Assembly (NCBI GenBank): GCA_019095985.1
Contig: CM032664.1
Coordinates: 58,210,218-58,274,217, forward strand
Length of the DNA stretch: 64,000 bases
Reading direction: 5' to 3'
Origin: Streblospio benedicti
Taxonomy: Eukaryota > Annelida > Polychaeta > Spionida > Spionidae
The notes under the pieces were generated by a model. The model was not told where the DNA came from and searched no databases. It saw nothing but the letters and a program-made list of their open reading frames with translations. A program made the translations under genes and the position numbers. The stretch's first letter is position 1. The number at the start of each line of letters is the position of its first letter. Positions 1-11,683 of the stretch are shown piece after piece.

Positions 1-438
1 TAAAGGGTGGGCGCTACATGCCACCAGTATGTTGCCCCCCCTGGATCTCCTGGATCACAAGGTAGTCAAGCAACGCATAGTATACAAGATCTTAACACTG
101 ACCTTCAAATGCCTCACTGGCTTTTGGCCATATTACCTGTCTGAACTCAACCTATTACTACGGTCATCAAATAACCTAGATTACTGCCCGGCAGATTAAT
201 AACCTATTACTCAAGGAATCTAAATCAAGAACCAAATCTAATGGTGATGGTGATTTAAGTAGCAGCACCTAAATTATGGAATAAACTTCCCCTATCCATA
301 AAACAATCAAAGACTCTTACCATTTTTAAATTTTAATTGAAGCAGCATTTGTTTAAGGAGGCCAACAAGTCCCGCACATGAACATTTATTGGAATTTGCG
401 CCATAAAAATTATTATTGTATTGTATTGTATTGTAACA
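1..438 (+). mobile_element. 3' end of a non-LTR retrotransposon (LINE), 5' truncated by the window
   Basis: Around 73-210 the plus strand reads KQRIVYKILTLTFKCLTGFW, then YYLSEL, the signature of the C-terminal end of LINE ORF2 proteins (RIxFKILxLTFKxLxGxxPxYLxEL). Near 276-355 a second piece in another frame reads LWNKLPLSIKQSKTLTIFKF, the matching WNxLP...FK motif. The reading frame is broken between the pieces, so this is a dead copy. It ends in an (ATTGT)n tail near 415-436, a few tens of bases from the splice donor of the next exon. The clade is not settled; L2/CR1-like groups carry this motif. Confidence 0.8.
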
Positions 439-461
439 TTGTATTTGTTACGTGCACTCAC

Positions 462-652
462 ATGATCCTGTTGGCCTCTGCCTGCTCGAACTGCTCCTGG
501 CGGTAGAACACCTCGTTGAGCACCTGGATCTCGTCCTGCGTGAGGTGGGCGAGGGTGGGCGACGGCGGGCATGGCGGCGTCGGCTGCTGGCCCCCCGCGG
601 GCTCCGAGGACCGCCGGCCCCGCACACCACCACCGCCGCGGCCACGGCTCAC
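462..652 (-). CDS. Internal exon, probably the N-terminal Rab-binding segment of a RIM-type Rab effector
   Basis: Read on the minus strand, a pyrimidine-rich CTCCTCCTGCCCGCAG acceptor precedes 191 nt of open frame that ends at an AT|GTGAGT donor. The exon is very GC-rich against an AT-rich background. It encodes a Gly/Arg-rich start, a proline-rich stretch (PTPPCPPSPTLAHLTQDE, residues about 24-41) and a charged helix (EVFYRQEQFEQAEANRI). Proline-rich sequence followed by LSHLTEEE and an acidic helix is how RIM proteins begin, and rabphilin and Slp proteins have related Rab-binding helices. The zinc finger and PDZ/C2 parts that would confirm this lie outside the window. The exon starts in phase 0 and ends in phase 2. 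Exon call fairly firm, family call tentative. Confidence 0.5.
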
Positions 653-996
653 CTGCGGGCAGGAGGAGGAGGATTGATAATGACATAAAATGCAACACGT
701 ACCAGAGTTGTGCCTAATTACAATTTACGGACTCAAGTCTAGTCCAAGTACTTTGCATGTGTACTTGAGTCCAAGTACAAGTACCTTGATTGTAATTGAG
801 TCCAATTACAATGATTGAAAGTAGAACAGAATGCAGCATAAACGCTCTAATGTGTAGGGCACAACAGGCCGCAAGTTCAGTCTACTGCCTGTCTACGACC
901 AAAATCTTATACAGACCGCAACGATCAGTGAGTGTTCCGTGCGGCAAACGAAGGCTTTTTAAAAACATGGCAGGAGAAGGATGGAGTGAATAATAA

Positions 997-1212
997 CAGA
1001 TTACAATATTGTATTTCGGATATCTTCTACTTATTTAAAAAAAATATAAGATCATAGCCATAGAACAGGATGGCTGTATGTACAGCTATATACAGAACAT
1101 AGTAAAAAATCCTATTGTATTTATTAGTAACCACGGCTCACCTGGGGAAAGAGTGAGGTTTGTTTATGAGTCCACTAGGTAGGTAGGCTTTGTCTATGGC
1201 CGAGTGGATAGG
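997..1212 (+). repeat. Local duplication, copy A (empty-site copy)
   Basis: This stretch matches 1806-2034 plus 2492-2530 closely: both share a CATAGAACA segment, the string CAGCTATATACAGAACATAG, a GTGAGG stretch and GTCCACTAGGTA followed by GG(T/A)GGCTTTGTCT. Copy A lacks the two insertions found in copy B, so it preserves the pre-insertion site at 1174-1181. It also contains the first bases of a tRNA-like SINE, cut off near 1210. Confidence 0.75.
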
Positions 1213-1464
1213 GTCAAGTCAAGTCAAGTCAAATAATCATTTATTAAACTGACATGTGATATACATATTCTGATTATATTTCAATAGATTAGTGATATCA
1301 CCCAACGAAGTATGGCTTTTAAGTCAGTTTAAAACATATCTTATAATAAGTGTGCAGTGAAAATATTTATAAGTGTTAGTGATACCGTTTGTCTTTTCTC
1401 ATATTCCAGGCATTTTCTATGTATTTAGCGACCACGGCTCAGCTGCGGGCAGGAGGAGGAGAGA
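1131..1464 (+). repeat. Two small copies of the splice-acceptor edge of the exon at 462-652
   Basis: The exon edge at about 642-672 (CCACGGCTCACCTGCGGGC followed by AGGAGG) recurs at 1131-1158, diverged, and at 1431-1464, almost intact. Neither copy contains the rest of the exon. They look like by-products of local tandem duplication rather than extra exons. Confidence 0.6.
1211..1262 (-). mobile_element. Possible LINE 3' end with (TTGAC)n tail
   Basis: On the minus strand the sequence reads AATAAATGATTATTTGAC followed by several TTGAC units. An AT-rich end with a short tandem tail is typical of non-LTR element 3' ends. It abuts and interrupts the SINE head of copy A. No coding part is recognised upstream, so the call is weak. 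Confidence 0.35.
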
Positions 1465-1684
1465 GAGTGAAGGATAACAGACGTTGTAAAGAAGTGGGCA
1501 AGGGCACGGCAATGTCCTGTCAGGTTACAACATACTCGACATAGAGAGATTCAGTGGCATAGAGGCTAATTAGAGTAAGGCTGCAAAAATAGTACGGCTA
1601 TAAATAGTATCATTGGCGTCAACAGGCCTGATGAGGCATTGCGCAATCGATACTGGCCAAGTATGAACACTTCTAACAGGCGTG

Positions 1685-1785
1685 CGAAAGTAATTATCTC
1701 AGTGGACTAGAGTGCCTGTCCTACACATAATGACTGATCTGGTGTTAGCAGGAGACCGTGAGTTCGGTTCCACGGCCTTTCAAAT
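1685..1785 (+). mobile_element. tRNA-derived SINE-like sequence, family B
   Basis: It contains a degraded A-box (CTCAGTGGACTAGAGTGCC), then CTACACATAATGACTG, and a B-box-like GAGTTCGGTTCC. The same order with better conserved boxes occurs inverted at 60590-60702. The distance between boxes is too long for a functional tRNA gene. Confidence 0.6.
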
Positions 1786-2034
1786 ACCTTTCAAGCCTGT
1801 CTGTGGAATTTCCTTACAATAACAGTATTTCATTTCGGATATCTCCTACATATTTAAAAAAACATAAGATCATATCCATAGAACAAAGGGGTTGTGTGTG
1901 CAGCTATATACAGAACATAGTAAAAATCATATTTGTATTTGAAATATTTGTAAAGTAATGTAATTTAATATAGCACAGTTTTTATTCTATGTCAAGAGAA
2001 GGGAGTGAGGCTTTGTTGTGAAGTCCACTAGGTA

Positions 2035-2295
2035 CACTCTGAGTATCAGATGTCAAATTAACGTCTGAAATATTTCACAAGAGATTGCATTATCATAATT
2101 TATTAATCTATGTGACCTAATTCTTAATTTAACCATTATATCGTGTTTTTATACGTAGACTATCCAAACCAGCAAGATAGCAACATATACTTCTATTTGT
2201 GCTTTATAAGCGTGGAAGAGTGACGGTCTGCTAATCTTTAACAATGCTTGAATTGATCGCTTGGAATCTCTTAAGGACATCCGATACTCAGAGTG
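2035..2295 (+). mobile_element. hAT-type MITE with perfect 8-bp target duplication
   Basis: Terminal inverted repeats CACTCTGAGTATCAGATGTC and GACATCCGATACTCAGAGTG bound 261 bp. The flanks are ACTAGGTA at 2027-2034 and ACTAGGTA at 2296-2303, an exact 8-bp direct repeat as hAT transposases make. Related copies or fragments lie at 28907-29188, 26339 and 39119. It has no coding capacity. Confidence 0.9.
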
Positions 2296-2303
2296 ACTAG
2301 GTA

Positions 2304-2489
2304 CAGTAGAATGGTCTCTCTCTATTAGGACCACCTTTGGGATGACCAGTGTTAGGTGGTCTCAATAGAGAGGTGGTCTCTATTCAGAGATTCATTTTGG
2401 TAGCTTTAGGGAGGTTTGGGACCGTCAAAAGTGGTCTTATCATTAAGGTGGTCTCAATAGAGAGGCGGTCTTAATTGGAGGTTCTACTG
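2304..2489 (+). mobile_element. pogo/Tigger-like MITE with TA target duplication
   Basis: It begins CAGTAGAATGG and ends GAGGTTCTACTG, with TA on both sides (2302-2303 and 2490-2491). The interior carries repeats of GTGGTCTCAATAGAGAGG. CAG termini with TA duplication fit the pogo branch of Tc1/mariner. It sits directly against the hAT MITE: its left TA is the last two bases of the hAT target duplication. Other copies are at 9376-9634, 10003-10075, 27216-27482, 37562-38764 and near 46480. Confidence 0.85.
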
Positions 2490-2496
2490 TAGGTGG

Positions 2497-2865
2497 GCTT
2501 TGTCTGTGGCCGAGTAGATAGGGAGTTGGACCCATGACCAGAAAGTCAGAGGATCGATTCCCGGTCGGGTCTCGTGTGGGTGTTGAGCAAACTCGTACCT
2601 AAATAGTTGCTCCAAGAACTTTTTTTACCAAAATAGTTGCACACTGCTCCGTGGCACCTAACTGTTAATTAGGTACAGGTCGTTGGTTTGAGTGAGGCAG
2701 TGATTAGAACTGTGCTCTGAATGTGAATGTGCTGCCATGCAAGTCTGTGAGAATTGATCAATCGATGTTCGATACGTGTGCCAATTGCAATGACCTGGTG
2801 TAAAATGTAAACTCGTGAGAACAACATAATGGATCACGATTGTAAACCACCACATTTACGTATTT
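2497..2865 (+). mobile_element. tRNA-derived SINE, family A
   Basis: The head CTGTGGCCGAGTAGATAGGG resembles a tRNA A-box and GGATCGATTCCCGG a B-box. The body then runs through GTGTTGAGCAAACTC, GCACACTGCTCCGTGGCACC and GACCTGGTGTAAAATG. The same order is present at 36228-36600 and 49913-50224 and partly at 9847-10000, which defines the family and its roughly 350-bp length. Confidence 0.8.
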
Positions 2866-4852
2866 GTCAGTTTGAAAATTCATCTATGTCCCGATTGGAA
2901 TGAGAATAAACAAGTTTAACGGTCTTCTTCTCTGCTCTGCTGCAATCTATCTATCATACAGAGCTATGGGCTTCATCAGGTTATTATGGCATCTGATCAC
3001 ATCGTGAAGATGCCCTTAGCTGAGGGCGGGAGCACCATGGGTTAAAAAATAGATTATCCAGCGAAAAAGAGTGTTAAACTTCTACAATCATATATATGAG
3101 CTTAGTATCATTAAGACCGGTTCCATGTTATTGACTACCATATCATGGATTACACCTCTTTGCTAATCATAACACACAAGAATTTGAAGAGTTTCAACCA
3201 ATCAGCGACCGGCTTGAACTGCATTCAGTCACTAATATACAATTATGTCTGAGAAATTCTAGTAAATTATATGAACATCTTAATTAATCCAAGGGTAGAA
3301 TTTACAGTGATGCGTATGTAACACGTGGGTAATATCATATCAATATGCCCGTAAAGATATGGTGCATTTTGTTGCACCGTAAAAAATAACAAAATTTTAT
3401 AAGATTAGATTATTTATATTAGATTATTTACACATTGCAATTAGGTTTCTTTGCTGAAGTCTTGAGACCGTAATTAGGGACTCCTTGTTAGTTGTGTCTT
3501 CCTGGGAGACCGAGCCTTTGTAGACAAATCCAACAAGCAGCCTCGAAAATTTACTATGAGCACTTGTCAAACTGTCACTGGTGTATCACGGAATTGGTAC
3601 CCGGGGTGGGGGTGGGGTGGGGTATTTCTCTAAGTAACATACGGGTATGCTCACCCCTAAACTTTCGGTGCCCAATTTCGTAGCTAACTTTCATAAAATA
3701 GGCCTTTCATAGCTGCTGGACAGTGAAAAGTAGGTGCATTCCGAGCTGCCTTTAGAACTACACTCCCCATGCCTTGGACACGCCTTGTTACTTGGTTTTC
3801 AAATACATGGTATTACTATTATGATAAACATGAACAAATGCTAGGAAGACGTATCAATAGATTTATTGTAAATCATCAGAATACAGCCACCTTGTCAAGA
3901 AAATGCCTCATAACTGCTGGACAGTGAAAGGTAGGGCCATTCATAGCTGCTAGTAGGGTGAAAAAGGTGGGTAGTTCGGGGTGGTGTGATCATACCCGTT
4001 GACTGATATATGGAAGTGCGCCCCCCCCCCCCCCCCGAATTTAAGAATAAGAATTCAATAACATCCATAATGAAATTTCATTTGTGGACCAATGTGACCT
4101 CGGAACCTATAGACTTACATGGCGATAGGTGACTTCCGATTTGATTTGCTGACGCCATTGATGGCATGAATATTTAAGTAGCAAAAATTTACACTAACAT
4201 TCTTCCCTGGAAGAGATTGGTGCAAGTCGCATTTTTACATGTAACATTAGTTAGCGAAATGGGGTGGTCGATATAGATAACTGGATTCCTCGTATGAAAC
4301 CAAGACTGGGAAAATAGGAATAAGCACATGCACTATAAAGGAAAGCGGAATTGGAAGCTGATACAATACACTTTCAATGTCTGATGATCCAGTGTTGGTT
4401 CAGGAATATGGCAAATTAGACCATTATATAGGTCTCGCATTACATAGTCAACGACCATAATTCAAAGAAACCCAATTCTCTCGCCAATGCCCCGAGGAAA
4501 TCTAGCTGGAAAAGACTAATTTATATCACAATGTTGTCTACTAGTTGACTTTTTATAGTAATTAATCACAGACAAAACTCCACTTCTTTCTCAACAATGG
4601 GTATTGCAAACTGGAAAGTGAGTACCATTGCAGCATTTGATTCACAGCAGACGTAATTAAATAGTGATTATGATATCATTAACGAATCTTAGTATGAGGG
4701 TGGATTATGCTGATTATGGTAACTTTCCTTATGAGGCAGTAATGATGATGCTGTGACATGGGATGATCAGGTCGTTAGAATCTCACACCATGTTGTTATG
4801 TATCACCATCACACAGTCAGGTTACGCAAATCTCTCTCATACACATAAGATA
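2866..4852. other. Intergenic, no gene seen
   Basis: AT-rich DNA with G/C homopolymer tracts near 3602-3625 and 4019-4036. The phrase GCTGCTGGACAGTGAAA recurs at about 3714 and, with one change, 3918, marking a small unclassified repeat. No exon with convincing splice sites was recognised. Confidence 0.6.
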
Positions 4853-4975
4853 CATAGGCAGATCCAGGTTTTTGGAAACAGGGGGGAGGCGCACTTGACG
4901 AAAGGGCGGGGGGGGTGCGCACTTAAGGATTTCATCAAAAACCCTACGCGCCCCTCCCCCCTAGATCTGCCTATA
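4853..4975 (+). mobile_element. MITE of the CATAGGCAGATCC family, 5-bp target duplication
   Basis: The inverted termini are CATAGGCAGATCCAGG and CTAGATCTGCCTATA. The flanking direct repeat is AGATA (4848-4852 and 4976-4980). The interior is G-rich on the left and C-rich on the right, as in the other family members at 23089, 27756, 51006 and 58405. Confidence 0.85.
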
Positions 4976-4980
4976 AGATA

Positions 4981-7364
4981 TGTCTCTCAAAGCAAGGTGT
5001 GGTGGAAGTTTATAATATATTTTGATACAGAGATGGGTTAACATTTGAATTAACAGTGATAGTTGGTGTTATATGATACTATATGATTTGGAACTACTAT
5101 TTTGAAAAGGATACTGTAGTATCGAAACATTTAAAAAAGAATAAAAGCAAATAAAAAAAATGACCAACAGGTATTTTTTCATTATAAAAATGATTTAGAC
5201 CCCATTAGAAGATATGGCAGCAAAAATAGAACATAGAGTAGAATCTCTTTCATACAGCTCATCAGATTCTATGCTTTGCTCTACGTTAAAAGTTGTAATT
5301 GAACGATAGGACGTCATAGTCACTTTCACAAGCAAGAGGACATCATTTAGAATAAACAAATAGCCAAATCAACAACATAAATATGATATGCCAGGCCTAC
5401 ATCAAATGAAAGTCTTGTTCGTTTCTGAGAACCCACATCAGTACGGTATACACCCTTTATTAATGAATGCGCACGATGTGTAAACTAATATTCCTACTAC
5501 CAGTAAGTTGTGTAGGAAAAGAGAAGTGGGTGACACAGGATCTGTATCAATTGTGACACATTATATATTAGAAAAGGATCTGTATCATATATGTACATGT
5601 ACATATGAGAAAATGGATACATGACATTACTAGTACACTGTATACGCCACGTTTGCCCTCTTTAGAATAATGAAATGTTGGGGGAAAATGCCAACATCGC
5701 ACACAGTATTTGTAATTCAGACTAATCACTTGTGTCTTCATGGTTGTAAAATATATAGACAAAGAGATAATCATATCCTTAGATGCATTATATGTTGGGT
5801 CCAGTGAGTTTATATCGTAAAATGACATCGTCAAGAATTGAAAGTATTGGATAGAGCTTTGCAGGATCCAGCGATGGGCGGATGTATGTCTTTTCAATTT
5901 TCATACACGTGGTTATAAAATGATGGCAATGTCATACTGCAGGGTACTGGTTCACTGACATAAACAGTTACTAGGAATATAGTCACATGTTGAAGAAGCA
6001 CTTCATTACAACCTACATGTATTTTCCGCTTAATTAATCTAAATAATCATTATACACGTAGAGTTGCCCTGCTGCACAAAGGCTTCAGACACAACATAGG
6101 GTATGGCGTGGCAGGTAGGAAACCTCACACTCTAGATTGTTCACACCCTTTAATACCATTTTTACAATGGATTGAAAAGACAAGCACCGTAGGAAATGAT
6201 GCACCCCCACAAAAAAATCCAGAGGACGTTGCTCCCAAATGAAATCAGTATAAACCATTTACGGAGCAATGAAAGCATCATAATCTTTGCCTTAATTAGT
6301 GAAATAAATAGTTTATTACAGCCATGAGAATATCAGACTTCAAAGGCGTAGTGTTATGAATGTAGCGAAGGACTGTCTGCTCTACTATTACGGGTAAGAT
6401 CATGGACTAAAAAAGGAAGACATCAGACACAACAGACAAACATATTGCAGTATAACATACTGTAGCTATATGTACCTTATCAAAAAGATTCCACATCAGC
6501 ACCGGAGCAAATAACTCCCATTATGTCATCATATTTCTTGAGGTATTGTAGTCACACACCCCATGTTGTTTCCAATGTTATAAATTGAATTGAGCTGCTC
6601 TTTCGCTCGTCTTCATAAAGCTTTAGAAGTAGTTCATATTAAACCAAGTTTCCGGCACCATATTTTACGGCAACCATTTACGAAGCATGAACAATTGCAT
6701 ATTTCTTATTCACTACCAAGAAAGTAAATACTGCAGCATTCTTAAGAAAGACCATACAAGCAAGAAAATCATATGAATTACACACATATCCAACTACTGC
6801 ACAACTATGTTATCCGTTTACTAAAAGAATACATCTAAAATGGCCTATTCTACAGCATAATAGTCAATACAACAGCTACAGGTCTAATATTACAACTCCT
6901 ATTTCAACTACTGGCATCACCTGTACAACTGCTGCTGTCATATAAAATGACCAGACTTGAGTAAAGCAGCAGCGATATTATATCAACTTGTGTGGTACAA
7001 ACTGAGCGATAATATGAAAATAATCTTCGTGATAATTACTACCATGATGCCGTGCGTCACGACCTGTAGCTCGTGTGGTGGGTGATAAAAACTCCGTCTT
7101 ATGGGGGATGCTTTTTAAATGGCTTTGTTCTCGGAGTAACGGGATAATGGTGAGGCGTTTGTTGGGGTGTTGTCACGGATTTGTGGGTGGCGGAATGATA
7201 CGCCGCTATGTTCTGGTGTCGGTTTTAAAGTGTACGTGCTAATATCCGCTCGCAGCCGGTACAGTTGTGGCTCGGGGTGTGTACGGCAGGGGTGAATGTG
7301 TAGGGGGTGGGGGTGCCACTGAAGGTCCAAAATCATACTCATTTGTGAAACCAGTGAAACTATG
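4981..7364. other. Intergenic, no gene seen
   Basis: AT-rich sequence without long open frames or paired splice signals that I can support. No transposon termini were identified in this part. Confidence 0.55.
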
Positions 7365-7369
7365 AAAAT

Positions 7370-7640
7370 GATGCCCCTAGTGAAACCAACTGATGGAAAC
7401 AATGATGTATTATCCTAATGGGTATTATTCTATGTCATACTGTAATGAAAACAAGATTAACTACAACTTATATTTACTTTTTATGCTTTTTTATGCCTCC
7501 ATTGTGCAAATCATATGAAAAGAGAGTTAGATATGAAACCTACCTTAGTGAAACTGGCTGGAATATTGAAATCATGACCCCTAGTGAAACTGAGTGGTGG
7601 AAAAGGTGACCCCTAGTGAAACTGCGGGGTTGAAAAAGGT
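7370..7640 (+). repeat. Degenerate tandem repeat (CCCCTAGTGAAACT units)
   Basis: The phrase CCCCTAGTGAAAC recurs at about 7373, 7567 and 7610 with a diverged unit near 7543. Units are joined by GGTGGAAAAGGTGA-type spacers of roughly 40 bp. The first and later units are separated by unrelated sequence. Confidence 0.6.
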
Positions 7641-7975
7641 GACCCATATCAGTGGCACATGCCGTATAGGGCGACTATGGAAGTACAGCCCCAGTGTCAT
7701 CGTCAGTGGCTTGGTCCAGAAGGTGGCAGCATGACGTCGAGTAAAAACGTTACTCGGTGTGATTTGGTGGGCAGTGGAACTATGTCACGTTTGTGTAATG
7801 TACTCATTCTTGTTGCAATTCAAGGAAGTTGCCAATATCTCTCGCATATTTCTTGGGTAGTGAGTAGTGGTGGTTTCATGGGTAACTTTGCGTGCATTAC
7901 ACATGATTAATAGCAGAATGTTTTACTTGTGCAGACATACAGAGGCGTTTATTTTAGTGTCAAACCGTGCCAAAT

Positions 7976-8092
7976 ATTGTAGGATTTGACCACCAGATTG
8001 GAGTGTCAATCGTGAAATTGAGCATGCGTGTAAATCAGATGTCAGCAAGCTCATTTTCACGATTGTCACTCCAATCTCGTGGTCAAATACCA
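7976..8092. mobile_element. Foldback MITE
   Basis: GGATTTGACCACCAGATTGG, then AGTGTCAATCGTGAAA, on the left is mirrored by TTTTCACGATTGTCACTCCA, then ATCTCGTGGTCAAATACC, on the right. The arms are about 40 bp around a short spacer. A diverged relative (GGAGTGTCAATCGCAAAAA) lies at about 21893. Confidence 0.75.
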
Positions 8093-9375
8093 TTATATCA
8101 TGAAGAAAATACAATTACAGTTTCCATTAATCACTAAACATCTAAATATACACGCAAACTTTCTTATCTTGGTGAGTTTCCGCGCGTGCAGTAAATCACA
8201 GTAAGTGCTTAGCAACGGGTAAATCAGCCCTTAGCAGCGTGTAAATCGGCAAATTTAGAACACCTCTCAACCAATCAGAATGGGTTATTGGCGGTGATTT
8301 TTGCACTGAATGATAGAATGTTGTATAATCGGTCGTGGTATTGTGGCGATTATTAATTGGCACATTGGATTAAACAGTAGGGTCATCTTACCTCCTCCGT
8401 TTCTCATCTCCACAGGACAGTTAGAATTTCACGATCAATATTCATGATTGGAAGGCTACTGTGTTGACTGGCAGACCAAGGTTTTCAGAAAAGAGGATTC
8501 AAAGGATTTCATGGTAGAGGAGGTAGAAAAAAGTAGCAAAAACAACAAAATTAAAAAGTGCTTTTTCATGTGGTCGCCCCTGTATCTGCCTGTTTTGTTT
8601 AGTGCCAGATCACAGGACAGTGAATCAGCACTGAAAATGCACGTGAATATACCAGCTACACTCACTCATACTGTTATGAGAGACGCCTAGGACACATCAG
8701 GTCTCACGACTAGTCTACGGCTACTCTGCTGCCAAAATCTCACGGAGATCTTGACGAGTGTTCAGTGCGGAAAACGTAGCATTATTAGGCCGCACGGTGA
8801 CAGCAAAAGACGTTTGACAAGCCAAACTTTCGCTACGTCCAACTCAGCAATGGTCAGGCCGTAAGTAGGCAGTGCGGAGAGCTTACGCCAATTTGATCAC
8901 TGATGTGCCGTAGGCATTATGAAATAGTGACAACAAGTTGAGCTCTCAACATTAATGCCAAAATTCGATTGCCTAAACCACACCTGCACCTCACACTACG
9001 TTGAGAGATATTTCCATGCATTAGCCTACTTTGTTTTTACCTGGAATAGCGAACATTAGCCGGGTCTGTGGTCGCGTGCGGCGCGTGCTTTAATAATGTA
9101 CAGCCGGGTTTGTGTGCCATTATCCTTGGCACGAGCCCGTTATGGTGCACATTAACCATGGGAGGCAGAAAAAGTCATCTTAAATTGGACTGGCTCGTAC
9201 AGTGGAAACTCTCTATAGACCTATCCCAGCTTTACTATGACAAGTAAGTTGCAGTTACAAACATCACCATGTGCACAGTATTTTGCTATAGCCTAACATG
9301 CGTTAGACATACTGCTTCATACTGTTTTAATCTCTGTTTGTTTCTGCAAATTACTATTTATGGTAAAACTGGGAT
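8093..9375. other. Intergenic, no gene seen
   Basis: No recognisable exon. An 80-codon plus-strand frame at 8448-8690 has no protein-like pattern I recognise. Confidence 0.5.
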
Positions 9376-9634
9376 AGGGCTATAAGGACTACTCTTGGGC
9401 CCAGTGTTAGGAGTTCTCAAAAGAGAGGTGGTCTCTATACAGAGGTTTTGTTTGGTGTCTTTATGAAAGTTTTGGAAAATGAAAAGTGGTCTTATTATAG
9501 AGGTGGTCTCAATAGAGAGGGTCTCAATACAGAGGTTTATTTTGGTAGCTTTGTGAGGGTTTGGGACCGTGAAAAGTGGTCGTATTGTAGAGGTGGTCTC
9601 AATAGAGAGGTGGTTTGAATTGAAGATTCTACTG
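9376..9634 (+). mobile_element. pogo-like MITE, left end worn, interior partly duplicated
   Basis: The right end GATTCTACTG is followed by TA. The interior repeats the segment from GTCTCAATAGAGAG through TTTGTGAGGGTTTGGGACC roughly twice, so this copy has an internal tandem duplication relative to 2304-2489. The left terminus is not identifiable. Confidence 0.7.
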
Positions 9635-9846
9635 TAGTGTACATGCTACTTTTGCTCACGGTGTTGCTCAGAATAGCTTACACACCATCTGCAAAGACTT
9701 GATTCAATCACCCGATATCTGCAGTCAGGCAAAATGCAATGTAAAATTGACAACTGCGTCTCGCAAGGACTGGATGCGTGCTATGGTATGCCTTTGATGA
9801 TGGAATTTTAACACCTGTTGTTCGTTGTTAGTTTATTAAACATAAT

Positions 9847-10000
9847 ACTGTGGCCATGTGGATAAAGAGTTTAACTCGGGGCAAGAAGGTCATGGATTCG
9901 ATTACCGGCCGGGTCTGGTAGTGGGTGTTGAGCAGACTCATCCATAATAGTTGCACACTGCTCTGTGCCAGCTACACAATTGCAACTAAAATGAACCTAT
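9847..10000 (+). mobile_element. SINE family A, 3'-truncated copy
   Basis: CTGTGGCCATGTGGATAAAG (A-box region), GGATTCGATTACCGGCCGGG (B-box region) and GTGTTGAGCAGACTCATCC follow the order seen in the other family A copies. The distal body is missing. Confidence 0.7.
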
Positions 10001-10002
10001 GT

Positions 10003-10075
10003 ATATAGACCACCTCTCTATTGAGACCATCTAACAGTTGTCTCACAGGTGGTCCTAATAGAGCGACCACAGTAT
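10003..10075 (-). mobile_element. Fragment of the pogo-like MITE family
   Basis: GACCACCTCTCTATTGAGAC and GGTGGTCCTAATAGAGCGAC match the interior and end region of the family in reverse orientation. The true termini are absent. Confidence 0.65.
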
Positions 10076-11683
10076 GTAGATTTACAGTATGCACGATGAC
10101 AACGGTAGACTTTCCTCCTACACATAACACTCCAATCAGTGATGTTGCAATAATAACCTTGTTCGTTGCGCTTGTTATTTTTGCAGAAAAAAAGCAAACA
10201 TCAAGAACGCCACCTACTCAGAGCGGAGTAATTTGAGAAATGGCATAATTACAGGCTTACATGTCTCCATGTTTCTTCTCTCATCCTTCCCCTGTCCATT
10301 TTTCGTCCTGTGGGTGGCTGTGTGATTCGCCGTAACAAGACATGGCAATTACCTTTCTGACTCGCTCTTATTCCGTTTGTAGTTTAATGATGATTTTGCA
10401 TATTATGTTGTTCTTCCAATGCACCCATCACAAAAATGGTCAAAAATCAGTGTTATGAGTAGGGCTCTGTAGACCCAAAATCATCAATAAAAACATTTTT
10501 GATCATGATTCTTTTGTGATTGGGTACAATATAGCAAAGGAAGAACAACATAAGGTACAAAATAATATGCTATGTATGGGATACATGATATTAGTAATAT
10601 AGTTTAATGATGGTATCCTAATGCAAGTGACATATAAGTGGTAAAATGCCTGTGTCATTTACGGTTGGGTTCTCTTCATATTCTCTGTGCCCATACGCGT
10701 ATACGCTTGCACGCATACCTTTGCACAGATCCTGTCTCTACTTTGATATATGGCTGCAATCTCGAAGACAGCATATTTTGAATGTACGGTGAAAAATCTG
10801 AGTTGGCAATATGGTTCATAGGTCGTACTCACACATATAATAGATTTGAAATCTTGACATTCGATATATGTATGAAATATCTTGAAATGTAGTGTAAGCT
10901 ATCATTCATGCATGGTTTGTGTGTGTGTGGGGGGGGGTCCAAAGCCTGCTAGATTGCTCACCAAGAGACAGACTCACCCGCAACCCACCCATAAGTACGT
11001 GCAAGTGGTGACTTGTGGTTCTACGTATCAAAGGTGCACTTACATTCCTGATGAAGTAATCGTCACTCGTCAACTGTTCGTTCAAACTGTATCGTCGATA
11101 TCTGAGTGCAGAGTTCCGATACATAATGGCATGGTCTATGGTCATCGTAAAATGACCAAGGGAATAGTGAATATCTCTATGACAAGTTAAGTTACGCCCA
11201 GTTTGGTCATGTTCACCTGCCCTTGCATTGTCAACCCAAAGTCTGTGCACACCTCAATTTAAGAGAGACGAGAATTGATCATTTCCCGTGCAAGATGCAG
11301 TATCCCAATACAATATCATAGATAAATTACTCAAAATGCATTGAAATCACACCACAGAAGTAATAGATTGAGAACAGTGTTAAATTCCATACAGTAGGTC
11401 GAATCACACCAATGTCTCCTATTCTTGCCTGGCAGACACTACATATCAGAGCACTTCCTCTTCATGCAGTTGCCACTAATAACACGCCACCTGCAAGTGT
11501 ATTAAATGCCACAGCAACGGGGTATCCATATCCACAGTATTTCACAGAATCCCTATTAGACCTATCATTTGACAGCCTTTGTCATTTTCTGTCACCTGAC
11601 TTATTCACTTTCCACCTTGCGTCTCCTCCGCAACATCCCAGGCACCCGAAGACAATGATCATGTGACTGAAAACGGAACAGCG
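10076..11683. other. Intergenic, no gene seen
   Basis: Contains a short GTGTGTGTG/poly-G tract at about 10918-10937. Overlapping frames of about 100 codons on both strands at 10882-11250 resemble no family I know. Nothing else can be supported. Confidence 0.5.

Larger units (their letters stand above)
1806..2530 (+). repeat. Local duplication, copy B, carrying two transposon insertions
   Basis: This is the partner of 997-1212. After removing 2035-2303 (hAT-like MITE plus one copy of its target duplication) and the pogo-like MITE that follows, it aligns to copy A through GTCCACTAGGTA and GGTGGGCTTTGTCTGTGGCC. Confidence 0.75.

Noticed and set aside
10882-11250. Overlapping frames of over 100 codons on both strands
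   Set aside because: Opposing open frames over the same bases without domain similarity or splice signals are most simply chance.
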